Positions 41,769 to 51,563 of a stretch of 64,000 bases of DNA are shown here, one piece after another. Position numbers and translations under genes: made by a program. Source of the DNA: Flavobacterium covae (GTDB lineage: Bacteria > Bacteroidota > Bacteroidia > Flavobacteriales > Flavobacteriaceae); the NCBI GenBank assembly GCA_019565575.1, contig CP067379.1, forward strand, positions 744,001-808,000, read 5' to 3'. The notes under the pieces are model-generated. The model searched no databases. It was not told where the DNA came from and was given only the letters and a program-made list of their open reading frames with translations. Positions within the stretch are counted from its first letter, which is position 1. Each line of letters opens with the position of its first letter.

Positions 41769-43210
41769 ATGGTTTTAAGCAGATTTTGGTTGGCAATTTT
41801 TATTTCATCTATTTTTTTCATTGTTCTAAATTTTTTCACTGGAAGGAAGTTATAGTACTGATTATATTTTAAATGGCAAAAAAGAGGATCCCATCTTAGT
41901 ATCTGAAAAATATTTAAACCAACTACCTAAATTTGTAGCAGATAGTATCAAAAAAGCTCCTGAAATGACAATGGTTGTCAATAAGGATACACTAAATGCT
42001 GACACTACTTATGTATATAAAAATCAAACGGTTAAATTATATAGCGGATTTCAAAAAGCAGATGGACTACTTCCTACTTGTAAAAACAGTTTAGTAGATT
42101 TAATCCTTCCCTTAATTGCGTATTTAGCATTCTTTTGTGGGTTAATGGAATTATTAATTATTTCAGGTGCTTCTGAAAAATTAGCTAAAAAATTAAGTCC
42201 CTTTTTCGCGCAAGTATTTCCATCAGTTCCTAAAAATCATGAGTCTATATCCTATATGACCTTAAATTTTGCCGCTAACTTCTTAGGATTAGATTCAGCT
42301 GCTACCCCATTTGGTCTTAAGGCAATGGAAAGTTTACAAACACTTAATCCAGACAAAGACAAAGCTAGTGATGCACAAATTATGTTTATGTGTTTACATG
42401 CTGCGGGTCTTACCCTAATACCTACCTCAATTATTGGTTATAGAGCAGCCGAAAACGCATCTAATCCCGCGGATGTAATGCTTCCTTGTATCATTACCTC
42501 TTTTATAGGTACAATAGCAGCGTTATTAATAGTGGGTATTCGTCAGCGTATAAATTTTAAAAGCGTTGGGTTATTAAGCGCATTAATGGGTATAATAAGT
42601 GCCATCATTGGGTTATTATTTTACATTAATACATTAGACTTAATAGGTAAAAATGCTTTTACAGGCAATTTATCTGGATTAATGTTAATATCTATTATCG
42701 GATTTACCCTCATTTTTTTCTTTTATTCATGAAAAGAAATTCACTCTAGCCAACACGACCATCTTTGATACCTTTGTTGAAGGAGCTCGTAATGGATTAA
42801 ATACTGGTGTAAAAATCTTTCCGTATGTTATGGGAATGCTGGTTGCCATCTCCTTTTTAGGAATAGTGGATTGTTTGAGATTGTAAGTAATGGCATTAGT
42901 TTTTTATTTGGTCAAATAGGAGTTAGCAAAGAAATTACGGATGGTCTCCCTGTAGCTTTATTACGCCCTTTTAGCTCAGGTGGTTCACGTGGATTTATGA
43001 TAGATGCTATGCGAACTTCCAGGTGTGGACTCTTTTACAGGTCGTTTGGTTTGCATTTTTCAATGTAGTGCTGAAACTACTTTTTATGTAATAGCTGTAT
43101 ATTTCGGTTCTGTTAATATAAAAAACACACGCTATACCCTAGGAACAATGCTTTTAGTTGACTTTATTTGTGTATTAGCAGCTATTGCTGTGGCAACTTG
43201 GTTTTTTTAA
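41769..43210 (+). CDS. Nucleoside-recognition (Gate) domain membrane protein, SpmA-SpmB fusion type, frame broken four times
   Basis: The product of about 480 residues contains two Gate/nucleoside-recognition halves like spore maturation proteins SpmA and SpmB in one chain. Signatures are LNFAANFLGLDSAATPFGLK in the first half and LLRPFSSGGSRGFMIDAMR and CSAETTFYVIAVYFGS in the second. Four breaks occur: CTGGAAG for CTGAAG at 41839-41845 (restored FTEGSYSTDY), T runs near 42722, one base lost near 42862, and CTTCCAG at 43016-43022 (restored MRTSGVDSFTGRL). The transported substrate is unknown. Non-sporulating Bacteroidota commonly carry this protein. Confidence 0.82.
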
Positions 43211-43220
43211 ATCATCGTTA

Positions 43221-43260
43221 GTTCAAGCGCGAATCGCATCGAGAACCAACACTAATTTTA
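43221..43260 (+). repeat. Interspersed intergenic repeat, copy 2
   Basis: This matches 24761-24800 at 36 of 40 positions, in the same orientation, ending CCAACACTAATTTTA in both. It starts 11 bp after the Gate-domain gene stop. Confidence 0.7.
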
Positions 43261-43313
43261 TTACTTTTGTAGGATAGTGCCTAAATCAACATCATGCGAT
43301 TCTCTCTTTACTC

Positions 43314-43342
43314 GAAAGATTGCGAACTTTTTGGACAGTCTC
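43314..43342 (-). repeat. Intergenic repeat related to 50213-50240
   Basis: Read on the minus strand it gives GAGACTGTCCAAAAAGTTCG followed by CAATCTT. The plus strand at 50213 reads GAGACTGTCCGAAAATATCG followed by CAATCTT. Confidence 0.5.
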
Positions 43343-43427
43343 AAGGTTAAAAAAATAGTATTATGAGGAAATTTCAAAAGTTTAAATGCTATTAAACGCT
43401 GTATTTTTTTACATTAAATTTTTAAAG

Positions 43428-43475
43428 AAAAACCCCGTTTTTGACTCTTTTTGGGCCTTCGGGGGTTTATTTTTC
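43428..43475 (+). terminator. Probable terminator between Gate-domain and Ig-like genes
   Basis: AAAAACCCCG pairs with CGGGGGTTT, with a long loop that may hold a second small hairpin, followed by T5. The genes on both sides are convergent. Confidence 0.5.
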
Positions 43476-43553
43476 TAAAAATATACATTTTGCTAATATG
43501 CAAGTTTGTATTTGATATGATTAAGACTTTAAAAAAACAGGATAATATTTGGA

Positions 43554-45157
43554 TTATTTTCCTAAATCAATTTCTTGATTGACATCCCAGTTTGCTCGAA
43601 CGTCAAGAACAGTTGGAAAATGATAAACTTCTTCAGGTTGTTTGTTTTCTAAGAAAGAACCCGTATCCCATTGTCCATTTTTGTTAAGATCATAGATAAC
43701 TCTAACGTAATATTTTTCAGGATTTATTAAAATAAAATCCACATCTATCGTATTCTCACTCACAAGTTTCGTGTAAAAAACTTTTCCTTTTTCGTTCGTA
43801 AGTTCTATCATAAGAGGTATGTCTTTTTGTTCTTAAAGTGTATTTTTAAATTCCCATAATCTTCTATTTTCTTTGTTGAAAAATTAAACTTTAGAGTGTC
43901 TTTATTTTTATTTCCTATATAATCTTCTATTGCGCTTGGTAATAGTTTTAAATCATATTTTTCATTTTCTTCCTTTTCAAAATCTAATTCAAATTTTTGA
44001 GTATAATCTTCGTATTTTGCTTTGAAAGGAACAAGTGTTTTATCTCCTTTGGTTAATAAAATTTTATTAGTATCCCATTTTTCAATAGGAGTTGATGATT
44101 TAAGTGCTAAATTTTCTTTTAAATGCAAATAGGTTGTTTTACAATCAAGATGTAAAGTATCTTTTTTATATTCTTTAAATTTTACAGAATAACGCTCTTG
44201 GTATTTCTCCTTTGATAATTCTAACTGAATAGAATCATTCTTTATATAAGGAGTCCAAATTTGTAAGGAATCTTTATCCTGAACTTTTGAAACACGCACA
44301 GGTATTTTATTTCCTTTGAACTGTGCTTGGATCTTAATATTTTGTACATTCTTTCCTTCATAACCTAATAAAATTCGATTACCAGAAGCTTGTGTAGGTC
44401 TTTTAGGCTTGAATGAAGGATGTTCTTTGTACAACTCTAATTCAAATATTGAATTATCAGGTATGTTGATTACTTGATTATAAAAACCTATTTTATCTTT
44501 TTTAGGATCATATTTATAATTTGAAACGTTTTCTTTTAAAGCTATTAATTTATATTTTCCTGCCTTTATGTTTTCAATTTTAAAGCTAGTGGTACTATCT
44601 AATGTGTTAGTGATATAACGAGGAGTTTGTTTGTAAATAGTAGAATCGTTATACTTTTCATCTACTTCATACAACATTACATTTACAAAATTTGGCGTAA
44701 TTCTTTCATAAGCATCCTTTATGATACCTTGTATAGACAATGAATCTAAATTTTTTCCAGTTGAAAAAACGTATTTAAAATTTTTTAGTTTATTTCCTTC
44801 ATTATTATCTACAATACTTTCTCCAAAATTAAAACTGTAAGTTGTATTAGGAACTAATTCTTCGTTTAATTTTATAGTAATTTGTCTACTTACACCTCCT
44901 TGTGGTTGAATGTTTGGTTGGTTTTTTAAAGGAGGTGATATAATGAGATTTTTCTGTAGATCATTTATTTTTATATATTCATCAAAAGTAATTCGGATAT
45001 TTTTTTCTTTAAAATCAGTTGAAAAGTTTTTCGGATAACTACTTATCATCTTTGGAGGGGTTATATCTTTATCGCCTCCTGTAATGGAACCTCTTTTGGC
45101 GCAATTGATAAGAGTTAAAGCAAAGAATAATAATAAAATAAATGATTTATTTTTCAT
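43554..45157 (-). CDS. Ig-like (Big_5) domain lipoprotein, frame broken near the C-terminus
   Basis: The lipoprotein signal ends TLINC. The next 100 residues form a Big_5-type Ig-like domain (TPPKMISSYPKNFSTDF, ITFDEYIKINDLQ, YSFNFGESIVDNNEGN), then several beta domains. Near 43822 one missing A breaks the frame; restored, FKNKKDIPLMIELTNEKGKV joins the final DLNKNGQWDTGSFL segment, for about 534 residues. The ATG at 45157 is chosen because the signal peptide begins there. Homologues are widespread in Bacteroidota and are annotated only as Ig-like domain-containing protein. The function is unknown. Confidence 0.78.
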
Positions 45158-45244
45158 TAGGATTAATTTTATGCTCATTAGACAACAAGTATCTATAACG
45201 GCTGGGTATTAAATTTATTAGAAGTACAAAATAACGACATTTAT

Positions 45245-45968
45245 TTAAGATTGTGAAAAAGCCATAGTTACTATGCTAATTTTTATTTTATCAGATTGTT
45301 GCAATGCCTTAGCACAAGCTTCTAATGTAGCTCCTGTAGTGAGAACATCATCAACTAAAAGAAAATGAATGGGTCCATCAAGTTTTTTGAGTTTACTAAT
45401 AAAACGGTTTTTTTCAACGTTATTGCGTTCTATTAATCCTTTTTGGATTGACTTATATCATATTCTTGTCTAAATAAAAGATTTTTATTGATTGGAATTT
45501 TTAATGCTTCCGATAAGCTTTCACAATATGTATCAATCTGATTGTACCCTCGTTCTTTTTCTTTTTAGGATGTAGAGGTACTGGAATTATGTAGTTTATA
45601 GTATTCAAAACGGGAAGATTTTGAAGATATTCAGCGTGCCATTTGCCTAATAAACTCCCTATTTCAATATGTCCTTTGTACTTTAAATTATGTATGAGCT
45701 TTTGACCTATTCCTTCTTTGTGGTAATAAAACATTGAGGAAACATGCTCTACTTGTATTTTCCCATAAAATTTAATAAATGCCTCATTGTTTGTTTTAGT
45801 CCATTGATAGGTTAAAGGGAGGTTATGCCTACATTCAAGGCATATTGATTGTTCGTTATTAACTAATAAATCTTGGCATCCTAGACATAAATCAGGAAAA
45901 AATAAATTAATCAGTTTTTTTAGCATTTCGTCGATTTTTTTTTTTGTAATAAAATTATTAAAATACAT
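45245..45968 (-). CDS. comF: ComF family phosphoribosyltransferase-like protein, frame broken twice
   Basis: The N-terminal zinc-finger-like part (FFPDLCLGCQDLL, then ICLECRHNLP) and the C-terminal PRPP-binding loop (LLVDDVLTTGATLEACAKAL) define ComF. Two one-A losses break the frame: near 45560 (restored HPKKKKERGYNQIDTY) and near 45447 (restored SQSKKGLIERNNVEKNRF). The joined product is about 225-240 residues, depending on start; MLKKLINLFF at 45926 fits the family better than the ATG at 45968. ComF aids DNA uptake in naturally competent bacteria. The role here is inferred from family. Confidence 0.87.
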
Positions 45969-45993
45969 TTGATTGTAACAAAGTCAAATTAGA

Positions 45994-46263
45994 ATGTTGT
46001 TAAGGGATTCATTAACAGTCTATAAAATGGTTTCTGTAGGACTGCTTTCCATAGCAGTATCATTAAGTGTTAAATGCTATCAAGTTGTAGAAGAAAATCT
46101 AAAACTTCAGGAAGAAAAAATTTTAGATAGAACAACTTACACTAATGATTTAAGCGAAATAATATTTCGGTTTGATGCAGAGGTAAGGAAAAATAAAGAG
46201 TTAGTAGATAAACAAGTACAGCTTGAAAATGAACTGGTAAAGGTAAGAAAGAAATCTTCTTAG
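45994..46263 (+). CDS. Small membrane protein with coiled coil, hypothetical
   Basis: The 89-residue product has one hydrophobic segment (about residues 10-27) and a charged helix with heptad pattern (about 28-85) that ends VRKKSS. I do not recognise a family. It is divergent from comF with a 25-bp gap, so both may share a promoter region. Confidence 0.5.
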   Translation: MLLRDSLTVYKMVSVGLLSIAVSLSVKCYQVVEENLKLQEEKILDRTTYTNDLSEIIFRFDAEVRKNKELVDKQVQLENELVKVRKKSS

Positions 46264-46598
46264 TTTCTTAGATAAGAATTTGTCTTAGATAGGTTTTAGA
46301 AACACTTTAAAAGTTAATTATAGTTATTTTTTTTAGTAAGAAATAAGATTTATAAAGATAATATAAATAAAAAGGGCATAACAAAAGATTATAAGAACTT
46401 TTATTTATAAAAAAGTAAAAAGTAGGATAAATTTAAACAATGAGAGTTAGATGAGTTTATACCTCTAAATATTACTTGATTAAGATAAATATTGAGTGAT
46501 ATTATAACCGCAATACCAACAGGAAGAACTGATCTAATTGGTTGAGTGGAGGTTATACTTAAATAACTTTTTTAAAATTGTTGATTATATAAGGGGAG
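46264..46598. other. AT-rich gap before glyS, no gene seen
   Basis: No supported reading frame, tRNA or repeat was found in about 335 bp. It ends at the hairpin listed at 46599-46627. Confidence 0.4.
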
Positions 46599-46627
46599 AA
46601 AACGGATTTTTTAAATCCGTTTTTTTA
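46599..46627. terminator. Hairpin with T-run directly upstream of glyS
   Basis: AAAACGGATTT pairs with AAATCCGTTTT around a 3-nt loop, then T6. Its closeness to the glyS promoter suggests it ends upstream transcription, though attenuation of glyS cannot be excluded. Confidence 0.6.
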
Positions 46628-46633
46628 TTTTTG
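46626..46633 (+). promoter_or_regulatory. -7 promoter element of glyS
   Basis: TATTTTTG fits TAnnTTTG and lies 7 bp before the ATG at 46641. That would leave a very short leader. Confidence 0.4.
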
Positions 46634-46640
46634 CAATACT

Positions 46641-48184
46641 ATGGCAAAACAAGACGATTTATTTAAAAATGTTATTTCGCACGCAAAGGAATACGGATTT
46701 ATATTTCCGTCAAGCGAAATTTATGATGGTTTGAGCGCTGTGTATGATTATGCTCAAAACGGGGTAGAGTTAAAAAGAATATTCGTGACTATTGGTGGAA
46801 ATCAATGGTGCAAATGCACGAAAATATTGTAGGAATAGATGCTGCTATTTTTATGCACCCTACTACTTGGAAAGCTTCCAGGTCACGTAGATGCGTTTAA
46901 TGATCCCTTGATTGATAATAAAGATTCTAAAAAAAGATATCGTGCAGACGTTTTAATTGAAGACTATTGCGAAAAATTAAATCAAAAAGCACAAAAAGAA
47001 ATAGAAAAAGCCAAATCTCGTTTTGGAGATACTTTTGATGAAGCTCAGTTTGTAGCTACTAATCCTAGAGTCGTTGAATATCTTTCTAAGAAAAAAGAAA
47101 TCTTAGAACGTATGGCTCATGGTTTAGACACTGGAAATTTAGCTGATGTTAAAGCATTAATAGAAGAGTTAGGCATTGCTTGTCCTGAATCAGGTTCAAA
47201 AAATTGGACCGAAGTGCGCCAGTTTAACCTTATGTTTGGTACTAAATTAGGAGCCTCGGCAGATACTGCAATGGATTTATATTTGCGTCCAGAAACAGCT
47301 CAAGGTATATTTGTAAACTTCTTAAACGTCCAAAAAACAGGGCGTATGAAGGTACCTTTTGGTATTGCACAAACAGGTAAAGCATTTCGTAATGAAATCG
47401 TAGCACGCCAATTTATTTTCCGTATGCGTGAGTTTGAACAAATGGAAATGCAATTTTTTGTAAAACCAGGAGAAGAAATGAAATGGTACGAATATTGGAA
47501 ACAAACACGTTTAAAATGGCATAAGTCTTTAGGTTTGGGAGCTGAAAACTACCGCTACCATGACCATGAAAAATTAGCACATTATGCTAATGCTGCTTGT
47601 GACATTGAATTTAATTTCCCTTTTGGATTTAAGGAATTAGAGGGTATTCATTCACGTACTGATTTTGATTTAAAAGCACATGAGCAACATTCTGGCAAAA
47701 ATTACAGTATTTTGACAATGAGGAAAATGCAAGTTATGTTCCTTATGTAGTAGAAACCTCTGTTGGTTTAGATAGAATGTTTTTAGCTGTTTTTTCAAAA
47801 GCATTGCAAGAAGAAACTTTAGAAGATGGTTCTACACGTACAGTTTTACGTTTGCCGTCAGTTCTTGCACCTACAAAAGCAGCGGTTTTACCACTAATAA
47901 AAAGAGATGGTTTACCAGAGTTAGCCAAAGAAATTATTGAAGACTTAAAATGGGATTTTAACGTAGCTTATGATGAAAAAGATGCAGTAGGTCGTCGTTA
48001 CCGCCGTCAAGATGCTCTTGGTACACCGTTTTGCATTACAGTAGATCATCAAACATTAGAGGATAAAACTGTTACAATACGTCATCGTGATTCTATGCAA
48101 CAAGATCGTGTAGCAATTGCTGATTTAAGGGCTATTATTCACAGTGAAGTTTCAGTTCGTAATTGGTTATTAAAAATGAAATAA
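46641..48184 (+). CDS. glyS: Glycine--tRNA ligase (class II, alpha2 type), frame broken three times
   Basis: It charges tRNA-Gly, an essential step. Class II motifs are FAYDYAQ-like VYDYAQNGVELK near the N-terminus, RPETAQGIFVNF, KAFRNEIVARQFIFRMREFE (motif 2) and VGLDRMFLAV (motif 3). The C-terminal anticodon-binding domain has RLPSVLAPTKAAVLPL. The breaks are one A lost near 46780 (restored LKKNIRDYWWKSM), CTTCCAG for CTTCAG at 46875-46881 (restored WKASGHVDAF) and one A lost near 47709 (restored GKKLQYFDNEENASYVPY). The full length is about 513 residues, normal. A working glyS is expected in any bacterium, so these breaks point to sequence error. Confidence 0.93.
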
Positions 48185-48317
48185 ACTTTTACTTTTTAAG
48201 AGGCTTTCTGAAAAATTAACATCTAATCTTTGAACTCGATAACAGGAAAAATCAGATGACCAGTGTTATGTAATTTAGTGGACTCACAAGTAAGCCTATT
48301 TTAATAAAGAATATAAT

Positions 48318-48356
48318 AAAAATCCAATTTTGTAAAATTACAAAATTGGATTTTTT
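48318..48356 (+). terminator. Strong terminator after glyS
   Basis: An 18-bp perfect inverted repeat (AAAAATCCAATTTTGTAA and its complement) has a 2-nt loop and ends in T6. It lies 134 bp after the stop. Confidence 0.8.
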
Positions 48357-48443
48357 GTTAGCAACTATCTTTTTTGAATGAATATTATTACAAATAAATT
48401 TAAATAAGACACACTACTCCCATCGAACTCTAATTCTTGATTT

Positions 48444-48815
48444 TTAAGCCACTAAATTTTGGGATTCAAGAGCTATTTTTCGTCTGTCTATAGCAAGTGC
48501 ATTTACCGTATGAATTCGAAACATATCCATAAAATTTCATTCTTTTTAGATTATCGTTCTCTTTCTCATTATCAAAACTAGCTTCTAATCGAGTAGCTCT
48601 TTTGATTTTTCCTACTAAAATTTTATGATCTTCTTCATTTTCTCCTACTTTTCCTTTTCGTACAAAATCGGTTTAGATATCTTTTAAACCCAGATTACGC
48701 ATTAGAAAAACTAATTTTTATAACTCATTGAAATAAAATGTTTTAATTCTTATCAATTCTAGTTTTTATTGATGGCATATATCACATCTGCTCCTACAAT
48801 TTTTACTTTTGTTTT
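48444..48815 (-). pseudogene. Decayed IS transposase, C-terminal remnant (IS1182-like)
   Basis: On the minus strand, pieces in different frames resemble the C-terminal half of DDE transposases of the IS1182 kind. They are VKIVGADVIYAINKN, then KGKVGENEEDHKILVGKIKR, ATRLEASFDNEKENDNLKRM, LWICF and RIHTVNALAIDRRKI, with stops and shifts between them. Intact relatives read ADAIYATNxNR, TRLEGSFGTEKxHYxL and LWIFFGIHTANA (from memory). No terminal inverted repeats or N-terminal half could be found, so the element is long dead. It fills most of the 830-bp gap between glyS and thiL; the rest shows no gene. Confidence 0.65.
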
Positions 48816-48987
48816 TATTATACCATTTAAACTTTAAATCTTCTTTTTAAAAATAGTACATCTACAAAAGCAACAAAAATTAGTGTTTACTATTTATACT
48901 TAATCCTAAAATAGATTTAGAACTTTTTATTTGTAATAATTTTTTAATGTGTAATTTGGGATTATATAGGGTTTCACTTTTAGTTTG

Positions 48988-48995
48988 TACCTTTG
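48988..48995 (+). promoter_or_regulatory. -7 promoter element of thiL
   Basis: TACCTTTG fits TAnnTTTG, 19 bp before the thiL ATG. No well-spaced -33 box is evident. Confidence 0.45.
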
Positions 48996-49014
48996 TTTTG
49001 TAAATTAAAAGATT

Positions 49015-50067
49015 ATGATTGAAGATAAAATGTCTCCAAGAACAAGTGTAGCTCAATTAGGGGAATTTGGATTAATAGAACATTTAACCAAACATTTTAA
49101 AATTACCAATGCTTCTACTTTAAAAGGAATTGGAGATGATGCTGCGGTATTAAATTTTGGTTCTAAACAAACAGTAGTCTCAACAGATTTATTAATTGAA
49201 GGTGTTCATTTTGATTTGGCCTATATGCCTTTAAAGCATCTTGGTTATAAGTCAGTAGTAGTCAATTTATCTGATATTTATGCAATGAATGCAAAAGCAA
49301 CTCAAATTACAGTATCTATTGCTATATCTAATCGTTTTAGTTTAGAAGCATTAGAAGAGTTATATGCAGGTATTTCTTTAGCAGCTAAACAATATGGAGT
49401 AGATGTAATAGGAGGTGATACTACCTCTTCTCAAAAAGGCTTAATCCTATCTATTACCGCGCTAGGGGAGGCAGAAGAAAAAGATATTGTGTATAGGACT
49501 GGTGCAAAACCAAATGATTTGTTAGTTGTATCGGGCGATTTAGGGGCTGCTTACATGGGGTTGCAAGTGCTTGAAAGAGAAAAACAGGTTTTTTTAGTTA
49601 ACCCTAATAATCAACCCGATTTAGATCAATACGCTTACTTGGTTGAACGTCAATTAAAACCAGAGGCAAGAAAAGATGTTCCTGAAATTTTAAAATCATT
49701 AGGAGTACGTCCTACTTCTATGATTGATATTTCAGATGGCTTATCTTCTGAAATCTTACATTTATGTAAACAATCCCAAGTAGGTTGTAATCTTTATGAA
49801 GAAAAACTACCATTGGACCCTCAGTTTATTAACGTATGTGAAGAATTTAATATAGATAGTACTACAATAGCATTAAATGGAGGCGAAGATTATGAGTTGT
49901 TGTTTACCATAAAAATGGATGATTACGATAAATTAAAAGGAAATCCCAATTTTACTACCATAGGTCATATAGTACCTGATAAAGAAGGTATACATCTAAT
50001 TACTCGTGCTAATACAAAAATTGAATTGAAAGCGAGGGGCTGGAATGCTTTAGCTGAAGATAAATAA
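49015..50067 (+). CDS. thiL: Thiamine-monophosphate kinase
   Basis: It phosphorylates thiamine monophosphate to thiamine pyrophosphate with ATP. The 350-residue product has the ThiL/AIR synthase fold: GEFGLIEHL, GIGDDAAVL (metal and ATP binding), STDLLIEGVHFD, VNLSDIYAMNA, VIGGDTTSS, SMIDISDGLSSE and NGGEDYELLF. The frame is intact. It stands alone with its own promoter and terminator. Together with the TPP-riboswitch receptor it shows that this organism both makes or salvages and activates thiamine. Confidence 0.95.
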   Translation: MIEDKMSPRTSVAQLGEFGLIEHLTKHFKITNASTLKGIGDDAAVLNFGSKQTVVSTDLLIEGVHFDLAYMPLKHLGYKSVVVNLSDIYAMNAKATQITVSIAISNRFSLEALEELYAGISLAAKQYGVDVIGGDTTSSQKGLILSITALGEAEEKDIVYRTGAKPNDLLVVSGDLGAAYMGLQVLEREKQVFLVNPNNQPDLDQYAYLVERQLKPEARKDVPEILKSLGVRPTSMIDISDGLSSEILHLCKQSQVGCNLYEEKLPLDPQFINVCEEFNIDSTTIALNGGEDYELLFTIKMDDYDKLKGNPNFTTIGHIVPDKEGIHLITRANTKIELKARGWNALAEDK

Positions 50068-50170
50068 ATTATTTTAAATCATAAAGCAAGACTAAAATGT
50101 AAAAAAGCTTTTTTACGTATTCTATGTCTTTTAAACGAGATTACGCCTAAAAAAATGTTATAGATAAAAT

Positions 50171-50198
50171 GCCTTGTTGATTTTGCAAGGCTTTTTAT
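50171..50198 (+). terminator. Terminator after thiL
   Basis: GCCTTG pairs with CAAGGC around a 9-nt loop, followed by CTTTTTATTTT. It lies about 100 bp after the stop. The remaining 50199-50367 holds a repeat and no gene. Confidence 0.7.
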
Positions 50199-50212
50199 TT
50201 TATAAAATAAAA

Positions 50213-50240
50213 GAGACTGTCCGAAAATATCGCAATCTTA
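50213..50240 (+). repeat. Intergenic repeat related to 43314-43342
   Basis: It starts GAGACTGTCC and shares TCGCAATCTT with the minus strand of 43314-43342. It lies downstream of the thiL terminator. Confidence 0.5.
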
Positions 50241-50367
50241 TCATTTCGACCAAAAGAAGGATTAAGTAAAGCAAACCATTGAAAATCAAATTCATTTATA
50301 ATTCAATAAAAAATTGTATATCAGTAAAATATAGATTGTATTAGAAAAACCAAATCCCAAAAAAGCT

Positions 50368-50412
50368 GATACTGTACAAAAAAAGTGTGTAAAGATTTTT
50401 TTGTACAGTATC
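50368..50412 (-). terminator. Strong terminator ending the DUF2931 array
   Basis: GATACTGTACAAAAAAA pairs perfectly with TTTTTTTGTACAGTATC (17 bp each) around an 11-nt loop. It lies 13 bp after the stop of the last array gene on the minus strand. Confidence 0.85.
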
Positions 50413-50425
50413 AAACATGTATTTC

Positions 50426-51499
50426 TTATCCTCCCCAAACACCTACTACTTTGTATTTTGTAAGGGGGATTTCTTCTGTTGTACATTTTACTGAAATTTT
50501 CATATCGTCGTACATAAAAGTTGGTTTTATAATTATATCTATGGGGGTTTCAGGATATTTTTTCTTTAATTTATCAAATACTTGTAGCATTTCTCGATCA
50601 TTGAAAATGATTTCAGTAAAATATTTTTTAAAATAAAGATTTGCATTATACGGAATAGAAGTTTTTCTATATTGTGCTACTTCTTGGGGATTATAGGGAA
50701 CAAAATTAGACTCGCCATTATAATTAATTACGTAATAACCTGTAAGAAAATCTTTTTCATCATAGGATTTAAGTACAAAACGGTACTTGTATTTTTCTCT
50801 GTACTGATCCCATAAACCATACGGTATGCCTTTTTGTTTTATTTCTGCTTTGATACTATCGGGAACGGCTATATCATACATGGTATCAAAAAAATCTTTT
50901 TGGGTCCTTTGATGGGGATTGTCATAAAAATCGTTTCGATCTACAAAGGTTTCTTTGGCTTGCAAACGACAAATTTCAGTACGATGATGATTACCCGATA
51001 ACCAGACCACTATACATCCGCCTGGGGCTGCTCCTACAGTTAGAACATCATACGTACTAGGCTCCATTTTATAACGTTCTTCCCCATCTATAATTTCTTT
51101 TTGGTTGCCTTCTATTAAAAAACCTTTTTTAAATTCTGCTAAAATTTTATCAGCAGGTAGTGCTGCCTCTACTTTATAAAACTTTTTTTCGGCATAGGCT
51201 ACATAGGTAAGATTTAAATAATACGGAATAGAACTACCTCCCATACCGCCTTGTTTTCCTTCTCCTTCCCAACCGCCTTCATTGGTTCCCAATCGAGGCA
51301 TTCCGCAAATAAGTTTTTTGTTTTGATCTAACAAATACCCTATATGTACTTCCGTAGGATATTCTTTAGGTGAAGTAACCCCTACTCCGTAAGAAAAATT
51401 CTCTTGTATCATTTTATCGTGTTTTTTATTTGTGTGTTTGCATCCTCCTAATGGTAGGATAAACAAAAGGATAAGGAGCTTTTTTAGTTTAGTATACAT
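50426..51499 (-). CDS. DUF2931-type lipoprotein, array copy A (most distal), putative T6SS immunity protein
   Basis: The 357-residue product has a lipoprotein signal ending LPLGGC (Cys20), so it should sit in the periplasm or on a membrane. The family resembles DUF2931, often next to DUF2235 effectors in Bacteroidota (from memory). Against its three sister copies, copy A has block II type 1 (IEGNQKEIIDGEERYKMEPS), block III type x (RNDFYDNPHQRTQKDFFD) and block IV type 1 (YYVINYNGESNFVPYNP). The C-terminal 65 residues are almost identical in all copies. It is the last gene before a strong terminator. The immunity role is inferred from location behind the lipase effector. Confidence 0.75.
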   Translation of the reverse strand: MYTKLKKLLILLFILPLGGCKHTNKKHDKMIQENFSYGVGVTSPKEYPTEVHIGYLLDQNKKLICGMPRLGTNEGGWEGEGKQGGMGGSSIPYYLNLTYVAYAEKKFYKVEAALPADKILAEFKKGFLIEGNQKEIIDGEERYKMEPSTYDVLTVGAAPGGCIVVWLSGNHHRTEICRLQAKETFVDRNDFYDNPHQRTQKDFFDTMYDIAVPDSIKAEIKQKGIPYGLWDQYREKYKYRFVLKSYDEKDFLTGYYVINYNGESNFVPYNPQEVAQYRKTSIPYNANLYFKKYFTEIIFNDREMLQVFDKLKKKYPETPIDIIIKPTFMYDDMKISVKCTTEEIPLTKYKVVGVWGG

Positions 51500-51563
51500 T
51501 TCTTTTACTGTTTAACTTGTTATCATACCTTTTTACTTCACAAAACTTAAAAACATGTATTTC

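Noticed and set aside
46641..48184. glyS as a true pseudogene
   Set aside because: The sequence is fully conserved in all class II motifs apart from three one-base changes of the kinds seen throughout the window. Loss of the only glycyl-tRNA synthetase would be lethal.
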